Below, piece after piece: positions 1 through 7,967 of a DNA stretch of 64,000 bases. Position 1 is the stretch's first letter; each line of letters opens with the position of its first letter. Origin of the DNA: Flavobacteriaceae bacterium (GTDB taxonomy: Bacteria; Bacteroidota; Bacteroidia; Flavobacteriales; Flavobacteriaceae); assembly GCA_947483075.1 (NCBI GenBank), contig CANKLE010000007.1, forward strand, positions 62,001-126,000, read 5' to 3'. The position numbers were made by a program, and so were the translations under genes. Under the pieces are notes generated by a model. It saw nothing but the letters and a program-made list of their open reading frames with translations, ran no database searches and was not told the DNA's origin.

Positions 1-1
1 G

Positions 2-2956
2 TATGTAACCTACACGTCCAAATACATGGAAAGCGTGTGGTGGTTGTTGCAACAGATCTACCAAAAAGATTTGATGTACAAGGGCTACACCATTCAGCCG
101 TATTCGCCCAAAGCGGGCACCGGATTGAGCTCGCACGAAGTAAACCAACCGGGCAGTTACCGCGATGTAACTGATACCACCATTGTGGCCCAATTTTTAG
201 CCAAAACAGAAACTTTACCGGCCTTTTTACACGGATTTGGCCCCATCCATTTCTTGGCTTGGACGACTACTCCATGGACTTTACCCAGTAACACCGCGCT
301 TACCGTGGGCCCGAAAATAGATTATGCATTAGTGCAAACTTATAACCAATATACCTTTGAACCCATTACGGTCGTATTGGCCAAAAATTTAGTAAGCAAA
401 CAATTCAGTAAGCCTTATGTAGCCTGCACCGAAACAGCCGAAATGGCCGCCTACAACCCAGGCGATAAAACCATCCCGTATCAGGTGCTGACGAGTTTTG
501 TGGGCAAAGATTTGGTAGGCATTCGCTACGAACAATTGTTGCCTTTCGCCTTGCCTTACCAACATCCGGAAAATGCATTCCGCGTAATTTCGGGCGATTT
601 TGTGACCACCGAAGACGGAACCGGAATTGTGCACACCGCGCCAACGTTTGGTGCCGATGACGCCAAAGTGGCCAAAGAAGCTGTGCCCGAAGTACCGCCT
701 ATGTTGGTCTTAGATTCAAACGGAAATCCTGTTCCTTTGGTTGATTTTCAAGGAAAATTTACGGCAAATATGGGCCCATACGCCGGCAAATATGTGAAAA
801 ACGAATACTACGAAGCCGATGAGGCACCCGAGCGTTCGGTAGATGTAGAAATTGCCATCCAATTAAAAGAAGAAAACAAAGCCTTTAAGGTAGAGAAATA
901 CGTGCACAGCTACCCGCATTGTTGGCGCACCGACAAACCCATTTTGTACTATCCGCTCGATTCTTGGTTCATCAAAGTAACCGAGATCAAAGACCGGATG
1001 TTTGAACTCAACGACAGCATCAATTGGAAACCCAAAGCCACCGGCGAAGGCCGTTTTGGCAATTGGCTAAAAAACGCCAACGACTGGAATTTGTCGCGTT
1101 CCCGCTACTGGGGAATTCCGTTGCCCATCTGGCGCACCGAAGACAAAACCGAAGAAATACTCATTGGCTCCGTAGCCGAATTGGTGTCCGAGATTCAAAA
1201 ATCAATGGCCGCTGGGGTGCAACAAACCAACCCGTTTGCCGGTTTTGAAGTGGGTAATATGTCTGAAGCCAATTACAACTTGGTCGATTTACACAAAAAT
1301 GTGGTCGATGCCATCGTCTTGGTTTCTCCTTCGGGCAAACCGATGCAGCGCGAAGCCGACTTAATTGACGTGTGGTTTGACAGCGGCGCCATGCCTTATG
1401 CGCAATGGCATTATCCGTTCGAAAACAAAGAGTTGATTGACGACAACAAAGCTTTTCCGGCCGATTTTATTGCCGAAGGCGTTGACCAAACCCGCGGCTG
1501 GTTTTATACGCTGCACGCCATTGGCACCCTGGTTTTTGATAAAATTGCCTATAAAAACGTAGTGTCTAATGGCTTGGTCTTAGACAAAAACGGCCAAAAA
1601 ATGTCCAAGCGATTGGGCAATGCCGTTGATCCGTTTGAAACCTTAAAAGAATATGGCCCCGATGCCACACGCTGGTACATGATTGCCAATGCCAATCCCT
1701 GGGACAACCTAAAATTTGACATCGAAGGCGTGGCCGAAGTACGCCGCAAATTCTTTGGCACGCTATACAACACCTATTCGTTCTTTGCTTTGTATGCCAA
1801 CATTGACGGATTTACTTATGCCGAGGCCGAAATTCCGCTCGAAGATCGTCCCGAAATTGACCAATGGATCATCTCAGAGCTGCATACACTCATTCAAGAA
1901 GTAGATTTGGCTTATGCCGATTACGAACCCACCAAAGCGGCACGCGCCATTTCTGAATTTGTACAAGAAAACCTCAGCAATTGGTATGTGCGTTTATGTC
2001 GCAGACGTTTTTGGAAAGGTGAGTATGCCCAAGATAAAATTGCGGCCTACCAAACGCTCTACACTTGTTTGCTCACGGTGAGTAAATTGGGCGCCCCAAT
2101 TGCTCCTTTCTTTATGGATCAGTTGTACCGCGATTTAACACAAGCTTCGGCAATGCCCGCAAACACTAGCGTTCACTTGGCTGATTACCCGCTTTTCGTT
2201 GAAAACTTTGTTAATAAAAAGTTGGAGCGCAAAATGCAAAAAGCACAGACCATTTCGTCCTTGGTTTTGTCCTTGCGCAAAAAAGAAATGATCAAGGTGC
2301 GTCAACCGCTGCAAAGGGTAATGATTCCGATACTTGACGCCCATCAACGAGAAGAAATTGAGGCCATTTCAGACCTCATCAAAGCCGAAGTAAACGTGAA
2401 AGAAATTGAATTATTGGACGATGCCTCTGGCATATTAGTGAAGCAAATTAAACCCAATTTCAAGGCCTTGGGCCCTCGATTCGGGAAAGATATGGGATTG
2501 ATTTCCAAAGAGATACAATCGTTTACGCCCGATCAAATCAATGCCTTAGACCGCGATGGCGAATTGGCCATTGTTATCTCGGGAAAACCAATAACTTTAT
2601 CACTGGCTGATGTAGAAATTTCTTCGCAAGACATCGAAGGTTGGTTGGTGGCTCACGCAGACGGAATAACGGTTGCGCTAGACATCACCCTTTCGGAAGA
2701 GTTGATTCAAGAAGGAATTGCACGGGAATTAGTCAATCGAATTCAAAACATCAGAAAAGATTCTGGCTTTGAAGTGACCGATAAAATTCATCTCGTTTTG
2801 CAACAGAACGCGCAACTAGAAGCAGCGGTTCGGGCCAACGAAATGTACATCAAATCGGAAACCCTAACCGAATCGATTCAGCTGCAAGTCCAAGTAGAAG
2901 GTGGTATTGAAATTGAATTTGACGAAATCAAAACAAGAATACTAATTACAAAATAA
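2..2956 (+). CDS. ileS: isoleucine--tRNA ligase, C-terminal part (5' end outside window)
   Basis: Class I aminoacyl-tRNA synthetase that charges tRNA-Ile with isoleucine in the cytoplasm. The frame is open from base 2, so the true start and the HIGH motif lie upstream of the window. The visible part has the editing (CP1) region with the GTGIVHTAPTFG and WTTTPWTLPSN motifs, the KMSKR signature at 1598-1612, and the anticodon-binding and C-terminal domains. The visible length (about 985 residues) fits a large eubacterial IleRS missing its first ~120-150 residues. The stop is followed 7 bp later by the DksA-like gene, so they are probably cotranscribed. The ileS-dksA-lspA order is common in Flavobacteriaceae (family knowledge). 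Confidence 0.97.
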   Translation, partial: YVTYTSKYMESVWWLLQQIYQKDLMYKGYTIQPYSPKAGTGLSSHEVNQPGSYRDVTDTTIVAQFLAKTETLPAFLHGFGPIHFLAWTTTPWTLPSNTALTVGPKIDYALVQTYNQYTFEPITVVLAKNLVSKQFSKPYVACTETAEMAAYNPGDKTIPYQVLTSFVGKDLVGIRYEQLLPFALPYQHPENAFRVISGDFVTTEDGTGIVHTAPTFGADDAKVAKEAVPEVPPMLVLDSNGNPVPLVDFQGKFTANMGPYAGKYVKNEYYEADEAPERSVDVEIAIQLKEENKAFKVEKYVHSYPHCWRTDKPILYYPLDSWFIKVTEIKDRMFELNDSINWKPKATGEGRFGNWLKNANDWNLSRSRYWGIPLPIWRTEDKTEEILIGSVAELVSEIQKSMAAGVQQTNPFAGFEVGNMSEANYNLVDLHKNVVDAIVLVSPSGKPMQREADLIDVWFDSGAMPYAQWHYPFENKELIDDNKAFPADFIAEGVDQTRGWFYTLHAIGTLVFDKIAYKNVVSNGLVLDKNGQKMSKRLGNAVDPFETLKEYGPDATRWYMIANANPWDNLKFDIEGVAEVRRKFFGTLYNTYSFFALYANIDGFTYAEAEIPLEDRPEIDQWIISELHTLIQEVDLAYADYEPTKAARAISEFVQENLSNWYVRLCRRRFWKGEYAQDKIAAYQTLYTCLLTVSKLGAPIAPFFMDQLYRDLTQASAMPANTSVHLADYPLFVENFVNKKLERKMQKAQTISSLVLSLRKKEMIKVRQPLQRVMIPILDAHQREEIEAISDLIKAEVNVKEIELLDDASGILVKQIKPNFKALGPRFGKDMGLISKEIQSFTPDQINALDRDGELAIVISGKPITLSLADVEISSQDIEGWLVAHADGITVALDITLSEELIQEGIARELVNRIQNIRKDSGFEVTDKIHLVLQQNAQLEAAVRANEMYIKSETLTESIQLQVQVEGGIEIEFDEIKTRILITK

Positions 2957-2963
2957 TACGATT

Positions 2964-3344
2964 ATGGTTGATGAAATTGCACGTTACTCTGATGCCGATT
3001 TGGCAGAGTTCAAAGAGCTGATCCTTAAAAAAATACAAAAAGCACAATCTGATTTAGACTTAATCAAAAGTGCCTATATGAATGACTTAAACAACGGAAC
3101 CGACGATACCTCGCCTACCTTCAAAGCGTTTGAAGAAGGCAGCGAAACCATGTCAAAAGAAGCGAATTCGCAGTTGGCCATCCGCCAAGAAAAATTCATT
3201 CGCGATTTGAAAAACGCCTTGTTTAGAGTAGAGAACAAAACCTACGGCGTTTGCAAAGTATCCGGAAAACTCATCAGCAAAGAACGCCTGATGATTGTGC
3301 CACACGCTACCATGAGTATCGAGGCCAAAAACCTGCAACGCTAA
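2964..3344 (+). CDS. TraR/DksA-family protein with degenerate zinc finger
   Basis: A 126-residue DksA/TraR-family protein, expected to bind the RNA polymerase secondary channel and modulate transcription. The N-terminal two thirds look like the helical coiled-coil arm (ILKKIQKAQSDLDLIKSAY, then a helix with SETMSKEANSQLAIRQEKF). The C-terminal knob carries the conserved YGVCKVSGKLI...ERL...PHA pattern, but only one cysteine (Cys97) remains of the usual four zinc ligands. Such zinc-less forms are normal among flavobacterial homologues, as far as I recall. It starts 7 bp after ileS and is followed by a terminator, so it ends that transcript. Confidence 0.88.
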   Translation: MVDEIARYSDADLAEFKELILKKIQKAQSDLDLIKSAYMNDLNNGTDDTSPTFKAFEEGSETMSKEANSQLAIRQEKFIRDLKNALFRVENKTYGVCKVSGKLISKERLMIVPHATMSIEAKNLQR

Positions 3345-3362
3345 GATTAGCAGCACAAAATT

Positions 3363-3388
3363 AACGCTCCAATCGGGGCGTTTTTTTT
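3363..3388 (+). terminator. rho-independent terminator after the ileS-dksA unit
   Basis: An 8-bp stem (AACGCTCC pairing with GGGGCGTT, one G-T wobble) with a 4-nt loop runs into a T tract. It lies 18 bp after the DksA-like gene and just before the lspA promoter. Confidence 0.8.
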
Positions 3389-3400
3389 AGAAAATAATAC

Positions 3401-3408
3401 TATTTTTG
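3401..3408 (+). promoter_or_regulatory. candidate -7 box (TATTTTTG) for lspA
   Basis: Matches the Bacteroidota -7 consensus TAnnTTTG and ends 18 bp before the lspA ATG at 3427. I see no good -33 element. The TTG at 3406 that would extend lspA upstream lies inside this box, which supports the ATG at 3427. Confidence 0.5.
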
Positions 3409-3426
3409 GCCCATCAAAACAACTCC

Positions 3427-4026
3427 ATGACCTTACGCAAAGCCTATTTACTAATCTTCATCATCCTGTTGGTTGATCAAGTTTCTAAAATTTACATCAA
3501 AACCAATTTTGTACTCGGCGAAGAAGTAAACGTCTTTTCTTGGTTTAAAATTTTGTTTATCGAAAACGAAGGCATGGCATGGGGAACCGAAATTCCGGGC
3601 TCCTACGGCAAACTGATACTCACCTTATTCCGCTTGGTGGCGGTGAGCGCGATTGGCTATTGGTTGTGGGATGCCTCGCGCAAAAACAGCTCTACCTATC
3701 TTATTGTGGCCATCGCTTTGATCTTGGCCGGGGCTTTTGGCAACATCATCGATTCGGTTTTTTACGGGATCTACTTTGACGACAGCCGCCAACATTTGGC
3801 CACCTTATTTTCGGACAAACCCTACGGCACTGTGTTTCACGGCAAAGTGGTAGACATGCTCTATTTCCCGATAGTCGACACGCAATTTCCAGATTGGATG
3901 CCGCTACTTGGCGGAAAAGCGTTCAAATTCTTCAACGCCATCTTCAACGTGGCCGATGTGGCTATCTCTACCGGCGTAGGCATCTTGATTGTCTTTAACA
4001 AAAAGGCGTTTCAAGTAAATAGCTAA
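3427..4026 (+). CDS. lspA: lipoprotein signal peptidase (signal peptidase II)
   Basis: Inner-membrane aspartyl protease that removes signal peptides from diacylated prolipoproteins. The protein has 199 residues and four predicted membrane segments. It shows the NEGMAWG motif (residues 47-53), GAFGNIIDS (102-110) and the catalytic aspartates in KVVDML (Asp143) and NVADVAI (Asp177). It is longer than the E. coli enzyme because of inserts around residues 115-170, which is usual in Bacteroidota. I chose the ATG at 3427 over an in-frame TTG at 3406 because the TTG lies in a promoter box. The window encodes several of its likely substrates, including SprE/PorW, DUF4292, DUF5689 and the M23 lipoprotein. 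Confidence 0.96.
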   Translation: MTLRKAYLLIFIILLVDQVSKIYIKTNFVLGEEVNVFSWFKILFIENEGMAWGTEIPGSYGKLILTLFRLVAVSAIGYWLWDASRKNSSTYLIVAIALILAGAFGNIIDSVFYGIYFDDSRQHLATLFSDKPYGTVFHGKVVDMLYFPIVDTQFPDWMPLLGGKAFKFFNAIFNVADVAISTGVGILIVFNKKAFQVNS

Positions 4027-4262
4027 TAAGGTATAAGTCGAAAGGATAAAAGTACACTAAGAACGGCTGTTAAGTGGGAAGTGGGAAGATGGGAGTTTTT
4101 TAAAGTTTACTAAGAACAAAAAACCGATAACTGACAACCTTCCTTAGTATACACTCGACTGAATTAGATTGCTTCGTCGTTCCTCCTCGCAATGACGTTC
4201 TTAGTATACTTCTAGAACCGAAAACAGACAACCGACAACTCACAACCGACAACTCATAACTC
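4027..4262. repeat. composite intergenic repeat island A
   Basis: No gene is seen here. The stretch is a mosaic of short repeat families between convergent lspA and the cyclo-ligase gene. Module 1 (4035-4072) and module 2 (4155-4208) both recur in inverted orientation in the island at 32431-32929. The 9-bp core ACTAAGAAC, or its complement, occurs at 4056-4064, 4109-4117 and 4197-4205, with a variant near 4143-4151. The middle has a GGAAGTG-type tandem repeat (about 4073-4095). The right end is a degenerate ACAACTCA/GACAACC tandem repeat (about 4218-4262) that runs into the last codons of the cyclo-ligase gene. Confidence 0.85.
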
Positions 4263-4823
4263 ACAACTCATTACCCCCTCCGGTGTCACCACATAATCCA
4301 ACGGAACATCTGTAGCAGATACATCCTCGATTTTTTCTTCGGGCGCAAAAAAAGATAACCCAATTTTTACCGTATTGGGGTTGCATTGCTGCAAAAAACT
4401 GTCGTAAAATCCTTTGCCGTAACCCACCCGGTGGCCTAGTTTGTCATAGGCCAACAACGGCACAAATACCACTTCTATAGCCGAAACCGGCACCGCCAAG
4501 CCCGATACGGGTTCGGGAATTCCGTAGGCGTTGGTGGAGATTTTGGTAGAATCAGTGAGTAAAAAATGCGTCAGTTGTCGGGTAGCAAAGTCGCTTTTGG
4601 AGACAACTACTTCTTTGTCTTTGCCCGCCAACACGTGCAGGATGAATTCTGTATTTACTTCCCGCTGCTTCACGATGGGCAAAAAAACATGAAAATAGGT
4701 GTGCTCCCAAATGGGCAAAGCCAAGAGCTGATTGGCAATGGCCAAACTTTGGGCGTCAATGGCATCGGCTGTGAGCGCGGCGCGGCGTTGTTTGTATAAA
4801 AGTCTCAGGTCAGATTTTCGCAT
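4254..4823 (-). CDS. 5-formyltetrahydrofolate cyclo-ligase
   Basis: Converts 5-formyl-THF to 5,10-methenyl-THF using ATP, returning the folate to the one-carbon pool. The 189-residue protein has the N-terminal basic segment of the family (MRKSDLRLLYKQRR), VFVPLLAYD and the nucleotide-binding signature GHRVGYGKGFYDSF (residues 130-143). The start ATG overlaps the end of the upstream decarboxylase gene by 19 bp, so the two are probably translated from one mRNA. Oddly, the last five codons and the stop lie inside the ACAACTCA-type tandem repeat of the adjacent intergenic island, so the C-terminal tail (MSCEL) is repeat-encoded. Confidence 0.93.
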   Translation of the reverse strand: MRKSDLRLLYKQRRAALTADAIDAQSLAIANQLLALPIWEHTYFHVFLPIVKQREVNTEFILHVLAGKDKEVVVSKSDFATRQLTHFLLTDSTKISTNAYGIPEPVSGLAVPVSAIEVVFVPLLAYDKLGHRVGYGKGFYDSFLQQCNPNTVKIGLSFFAPEEKIEDVSATDVPLDYVVTPEGVMSCEL

Positions 4824-6055
4824 AGCAAAGTGTGTTTCAACTCGGCTATAAATGTAATTAAATGAGAAACTTCTACGTGGTGCATCAACACAATTTTATA
4901 CCAGTTGTTTTTTTCCGCCTGGTTATCGGGCACCAAATGAAATTGAGCAGCCATTTCTTTGGGGATGAATCGTGCCGGAATGGTCACGATATTCATGTAT
5001 GGTTCCCTGAAATAGGGCACGTTCAACCGGTCTAATTCGTGGCACAAAAATTGGGTGCGCAGTTGCAATACACTTATTTTTTCGAACCAGCCGTGAGGCC
5101 CGTAAGTAAACAAAATCATCCAAACGGCTACCGCATTGGAACCCGATCGGCTCCCGCACAGCGTTACGTCGAGGCCTTCTACATAGGCGGCTTCGGGCGT
5201 GAGCACCTGCTCGATGAGGCCTTTTCGGCAGATAAAAACCCCTGTACCGTAGGGTGCTTGCAACATTTTATGGGCATCAATCGTAATGGAACTGATGGTT
5301 GGATTCTCGAAATTTATAGTCGACTGTGGGTGGCTAAATGGGTAGACAAATCCGCCGTATGCCCCATCAATATGCAGTTTGTATTCGAGTTGGTGTTTTT
5401 CTAAAACGGCAGTATAATCAGCTGGATTATCAACCGAACCAAACATGGTGGTGCCCATGTTGGAAACCACCAACACATATTTTTTCCCTTGGGCTTTGGC
5501 TTCGATTAGTTGTTGTTCTAAGGCGACTGTGTCTATTTCCCGTTTTTCAAACGAAACCGGCACCTTGATCCAATCGAGTTGCAACAAATTGGCCGCTTTG
5601 GGTATCGAGTAATGGGTGTCTTCTGAAGCCAATATCACAAGTTCATGAAGTTGGGCGCCTTTTTGACGCATAAAATAATTGCGGTACACCCACAGCGCCT
5701 GAATGTTGGCTTCTGTGCCGCCAGAGGAAATATAGCCGTCAAAAGCGTCGGGCTGGGCCTTAAACACATCGACCGCCAAGACATTCAAGACTTCTTTTTC
5801 GAGTGCTTGCGTGCCGCTAAACACATTCTCAGAATGGCCCAAGGTGTGGCAACCAATGTGATTCGGATTGGCCACAAAGGTGAGCAAAGTGGGCGCTTCC
5901 TTCAGAAAAGGCGCGTCGTCATAAAACACTTTTCCGTCGAGTTTGGAGGCCGGATAGCCCAGTGAAATGTCTTTAGAATAATTGATGTTCTCTTGTAAGG
6001 CCTGTTGAATTCGTGCTTGCCGTTCGGCTTGTGTCAGTTTGATCCAATACTGCAT
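4805..6055 (-). CDS. PLP-dependent group II (histidine/aspartate-type) decarboxylase
   Basis: A fold-type I PLP enzyme of 416 residues, closest in pattern to group II amino-acid decarboxylases such as the Gram-negative histidine decarboxylase. Visible signatures are SSGGTEANI (110-118), the ring-stacking His148 in SEDTHYS, the cofactor-binding Asp230 in HIDGAYGG and the Schiff-base Lys263 in DAHKM. The substrate cannot be read from the sequence: histidine, aspartate, glutamate and aromatic amino acids are all possible. It is the first gene of a two-gene unit with the cyclo-ligase and is divergent from uvrC. A -7-like box lies 18 bp upstream of its ATG. Confidence 0.85.
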   Translation of the reverse strand: MQYWIKLTQAERQARIQQALQENINYSKDISLGYPASKLDGKVFYDDAPFLKEAPTLLTFVANPNHIGCHTLGHSENVFSGTQALEKEVLNVLAVDVFKAQPDAFDGYISSGGTEANIQALWVYRNYFMRQKGAQLHELVILASEDTHYSIPKAANLLQLDWIKVPVSFEKREIDTVALEQQLIEAKAQGKKYVLVVSNMGTTMFGSVDNPADYTAVLEKHQLEYKLHIDGAYGGFVYPFSHPQSTINFENPTISSITIDAHKMLQAPYGTGVFICRKGLIEQVLTPEAAYVEGLDVTLCGSRSGSNAVAVWMILFTYGPHGWFEKISVLQLRTQFLCHELDRLNVPYFREPYMNIVTIPARFIPKEMAAQFHLVPDNQAEKNNWYKIVLMHHVEVSHLITFIAELKHTLLCENLT

Positions 6056-6072
6056 AATTTCTAAATTTTGGA

Positions 6073-6080
6073 CAAAACTA
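6073..6080 (-). promoter_or_regulatory. candidate -7 box (TAGTTTTG) for the decarboxylase gene
   Basis: On the minus strand this is TAGTTTTG, matching TAnnTTTG and ending 17 bp before the ATG at 6055. No clear -33 element is seen. Confidence 0.45.
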
Positions 6081-6127
6081 AGTGGTTCTTTTGGTGTAAA
6101 ATATGATAATTGTTAGTCCGTTCAGGG

Positions 6128-6158
6128 CTTGTATTTTTAAACATTTCAACTAACTTTG
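6128..6158 (+). promoter_or_regulatory. promoter of uvrC (CTTG-N19-TAACTTTG)
   Basis: A near-consensus Bacteroidota promoter, with -33 CTTG at 6128-6131, a 19-bp spacer and -7 TAACTTTG at 6151-6158. Only three bases separate the -7 box from the uvrC ATG at 6162, so the mRNA is expected to be leaderless or nearly so. The upstream in-frame TTG at 6156 is part of the -7 box and so is not the start. Confidence 0.7.
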
Positions 6159-6161
6159 GCT

Positions 6162-7967
6162 ATGCAAAATTCGGCTTTAGAACTGCAGCTGCAATCCCTG
6201 CCCGATGGCCCTGGCGTGTATCAGTATTATGATGCCGCCGGTAAAATTTTGTATGTAGGCAAAGCCAAAAACCTCAAAAAAAGGGTTTCCTCCTATTTTC
6301 ACAAAACACACGACAACGCCAAGACCAATGTGTTGGTGCGAAAAATTGTGAGCATCAAACACATCGTCGTGCCCACCGAATCGGATGCGTTGTTGCTCGA
6401 GAACAACCTGATCAAAAAGTTACAGCCGCGCTACAATGTGCTGCTGCGCGACGACAAAACGTATCCGTGGTTGTGCATCAAAAACGAACCCTTTTCGCGG
6501 GTATTTTCTACCCGACGACTCATCAAAGACGGCTCGGAATACTTTGGCCCTTATACCAATTTCAAGACGGTGAGTGCCATCACAGATTTGATTAAGCAAT
6601 TGTATCCGCTGCGCAGCTGTTCCTATGATTTAAACGCCAGCAATTTGGCCAAACACAAATACAAAGTGTGTTTAGAATACCACTTGGGCAACTGCAAAGG
6701 CCCCTGCGAAGGGCACGAATCGCTCGAGAATTACCAACAGCAAGTTAATGCCATCCGCGAAATCTTGAAAGGAAACCTGAAAGAGAGCATCAAAGAGTTC
6801 AAGCAAAAAATGAATCAGTATGCAGCGCTCATGCAATTTGAAGCGGCGCAGCAGATGAAGGAGAAAATAGAAACCCTCGAAAATTACCAAGCCCGTTCTA
6901 CCATTATCAATCCGAAAATCAATAATGTGGATGTGTTTTCGATTGTGTCTGACGAAACGGCGGCCTTTGTGAATTTTTTGCAAATTGCCCACGGATCCAT
7001 CATTCGTTCGCATACCCTCGAAATCAAAAAGAAACTCGACGAAACCGATCAGGAATTATTGGAGTTGGCCATTGTAGAGTTGCGGGAGCGGTTTGGTTTA
7101 CTTTCTAAAGAAATTCTCGTTCCCTTTGCCGTCGATTTGGGCGAACAACTCAAAATAGCAGTGCCGCAACTCGGCGACAAAAAACTACTCTTGGAATTGT
7201 CCGAGCGCAACGCCAAATTTTACCGCATCGAACAACTCAAGCAATTGCAAATTGTAGATCCAGACCGACACACCACGCGCATCATGACCCAAATGCAAAA
7301 AGATTTGCGCCTCAGCGTAGAGCCCCGACACATTGAATGTTTTGACAACTCCAACATACAAGGAAGCAATCCGGTGGCGGCCTGTGTGGTATTTAAAGAC
7401 GGGAAACCCAGCAAAAAAGACTACCGCCATTTTAACATCAAAACCGTAGAAGGCCCGAATGATTTTGCCTCGATGGAAGAGGTGGTGTACCGCCGCTACA
7501 AACGCTTACTCGACGAAAACGAACCCTTGCCGCAACTCATTATCATTGACGGCGGAAAAGGCCAGTTGTCGTCGGCCTTAAAAAGTATTGATGCCTTGAA
7601 CCTGCGTGGAAAAATTGCCATTGTGGGCATAGCCAAGCGCTTGGAAGAACTGTTTTATCCGGGTGATTCGGTGCCTTTGTATTTGGACAAAAAATCTGAA
7701 ACACTCAAGGTTATTCAGTATTTGCGCAACGAAGCCCACCGCTTTGGCATCACTTTTCACCGCGATCAACGCAGCAAATCGGCTATTAATTCGTCGATGG
7801 AAGCCATTCCAGGCATTGGTGAGAAAACCATTACCCAATTGCTGCAGCACTTCAAAAGCGTGAAAAGATTGCAGCTCGCGAGCGAAACCGATATTGCCGA
7901 AGTAGTAGGCGTTTCAAAAGCCAAAAAAATTACCGACTTTTACCACACAAATTCAACTCATGAATAA
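6162..7967 (+). CDS. uvrC: excinuclease ABC subunit C
   Basis: Nuclease of nucleotide-excision repair that makes both incisions around a UvrB-bound lesion. The 601-residue protein has an N-terminal GIY-YIG domain (GPGVYQYYD...ILYVGKAKNLKKR, residues ~15-90), a UVR segment that contacts UvrB (~205-240), an RNase H-like 3' domain (IECFDNSNIQGSNPVAA and LIIIDGGKGQL) and C-terminal helix-hairpin-helix motifs (IPGIGEKTITQLL, VVGVSKAKKI). The ATG at 6162 is preferred because the earlier TTG lies within the promoter. The 3' end overlaps the patatin-like gene by 8 bp, implying cotranscription. Confidence 0.97.
   Translation: MQNSALELQLQSLPDGPGVYQYYDAAGKILYVGKAKNLKKRVSSYFHKTHDNAKTNVLVRKIVSIKHIVVPTESDALLLENNLIKKLQPRYNVLLRDDKTYPWLCIKNEPFSRVFSTRRLIKDGSEYFGPYTNFKTVSAITDLIKQLYPLRSCSYDLNASNLAKHKYKVCLEYHLGNCKGPCEGHESLENYQQQVNAIREILKGNLKESIKEFKQKMNQYAALMQFEAAQQMKEKIETLENYQARSTIINPKINNVDVFSIVSDETAAFVNFLQIAHGSIIRSHTLEIKKKLDETDQELLELAIVELRERFGLLSKEILVPFAVDLGEQLKIAVPQLGDKKLLLELSERNAKFYRIEQLKQLQIVDPDRHTTRIMTQMQKDLRLSVEPRHIECFDNSNIQGSNPVAACVVFKDGKPSKKDYRHFNIKTVEGPNDFASMEEVVYRRYKRLLDENEPLPQLIIIDGGKGQLSSALKSIDALNLRGKIAIVGIAKRLEELFYPGDSVPLYLDKKSETLKVIQYLRNEAHRFGITFHRDQRSKSAINSSMEAIPGIGEKTITQLLQHFKSVKRLQLASETDIAEVVGVSKAKKITDFYHTNSTHE

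Noticed and set aside
3406..3426. TTG-initiated N-terminal extension of lspA
   Set aside because: The TTG is part of a TATTTTTG promoter box, and the ATG at 3427 gives the normal family N-terminus.
4027..4253. tRNA or rRNA gene in the gap
   Set aside because: I see no cloverleaf or conserved rRNA sequence; the content is explained by repeat modules shared with the second island.
5039..5404. Open frame of 121 codons on the plus strand opposite the PLP decarboxylase gene
   Set aside because: It is entirely antisense to a gene with all catalytic residues intact, and its translation has no family pattern.
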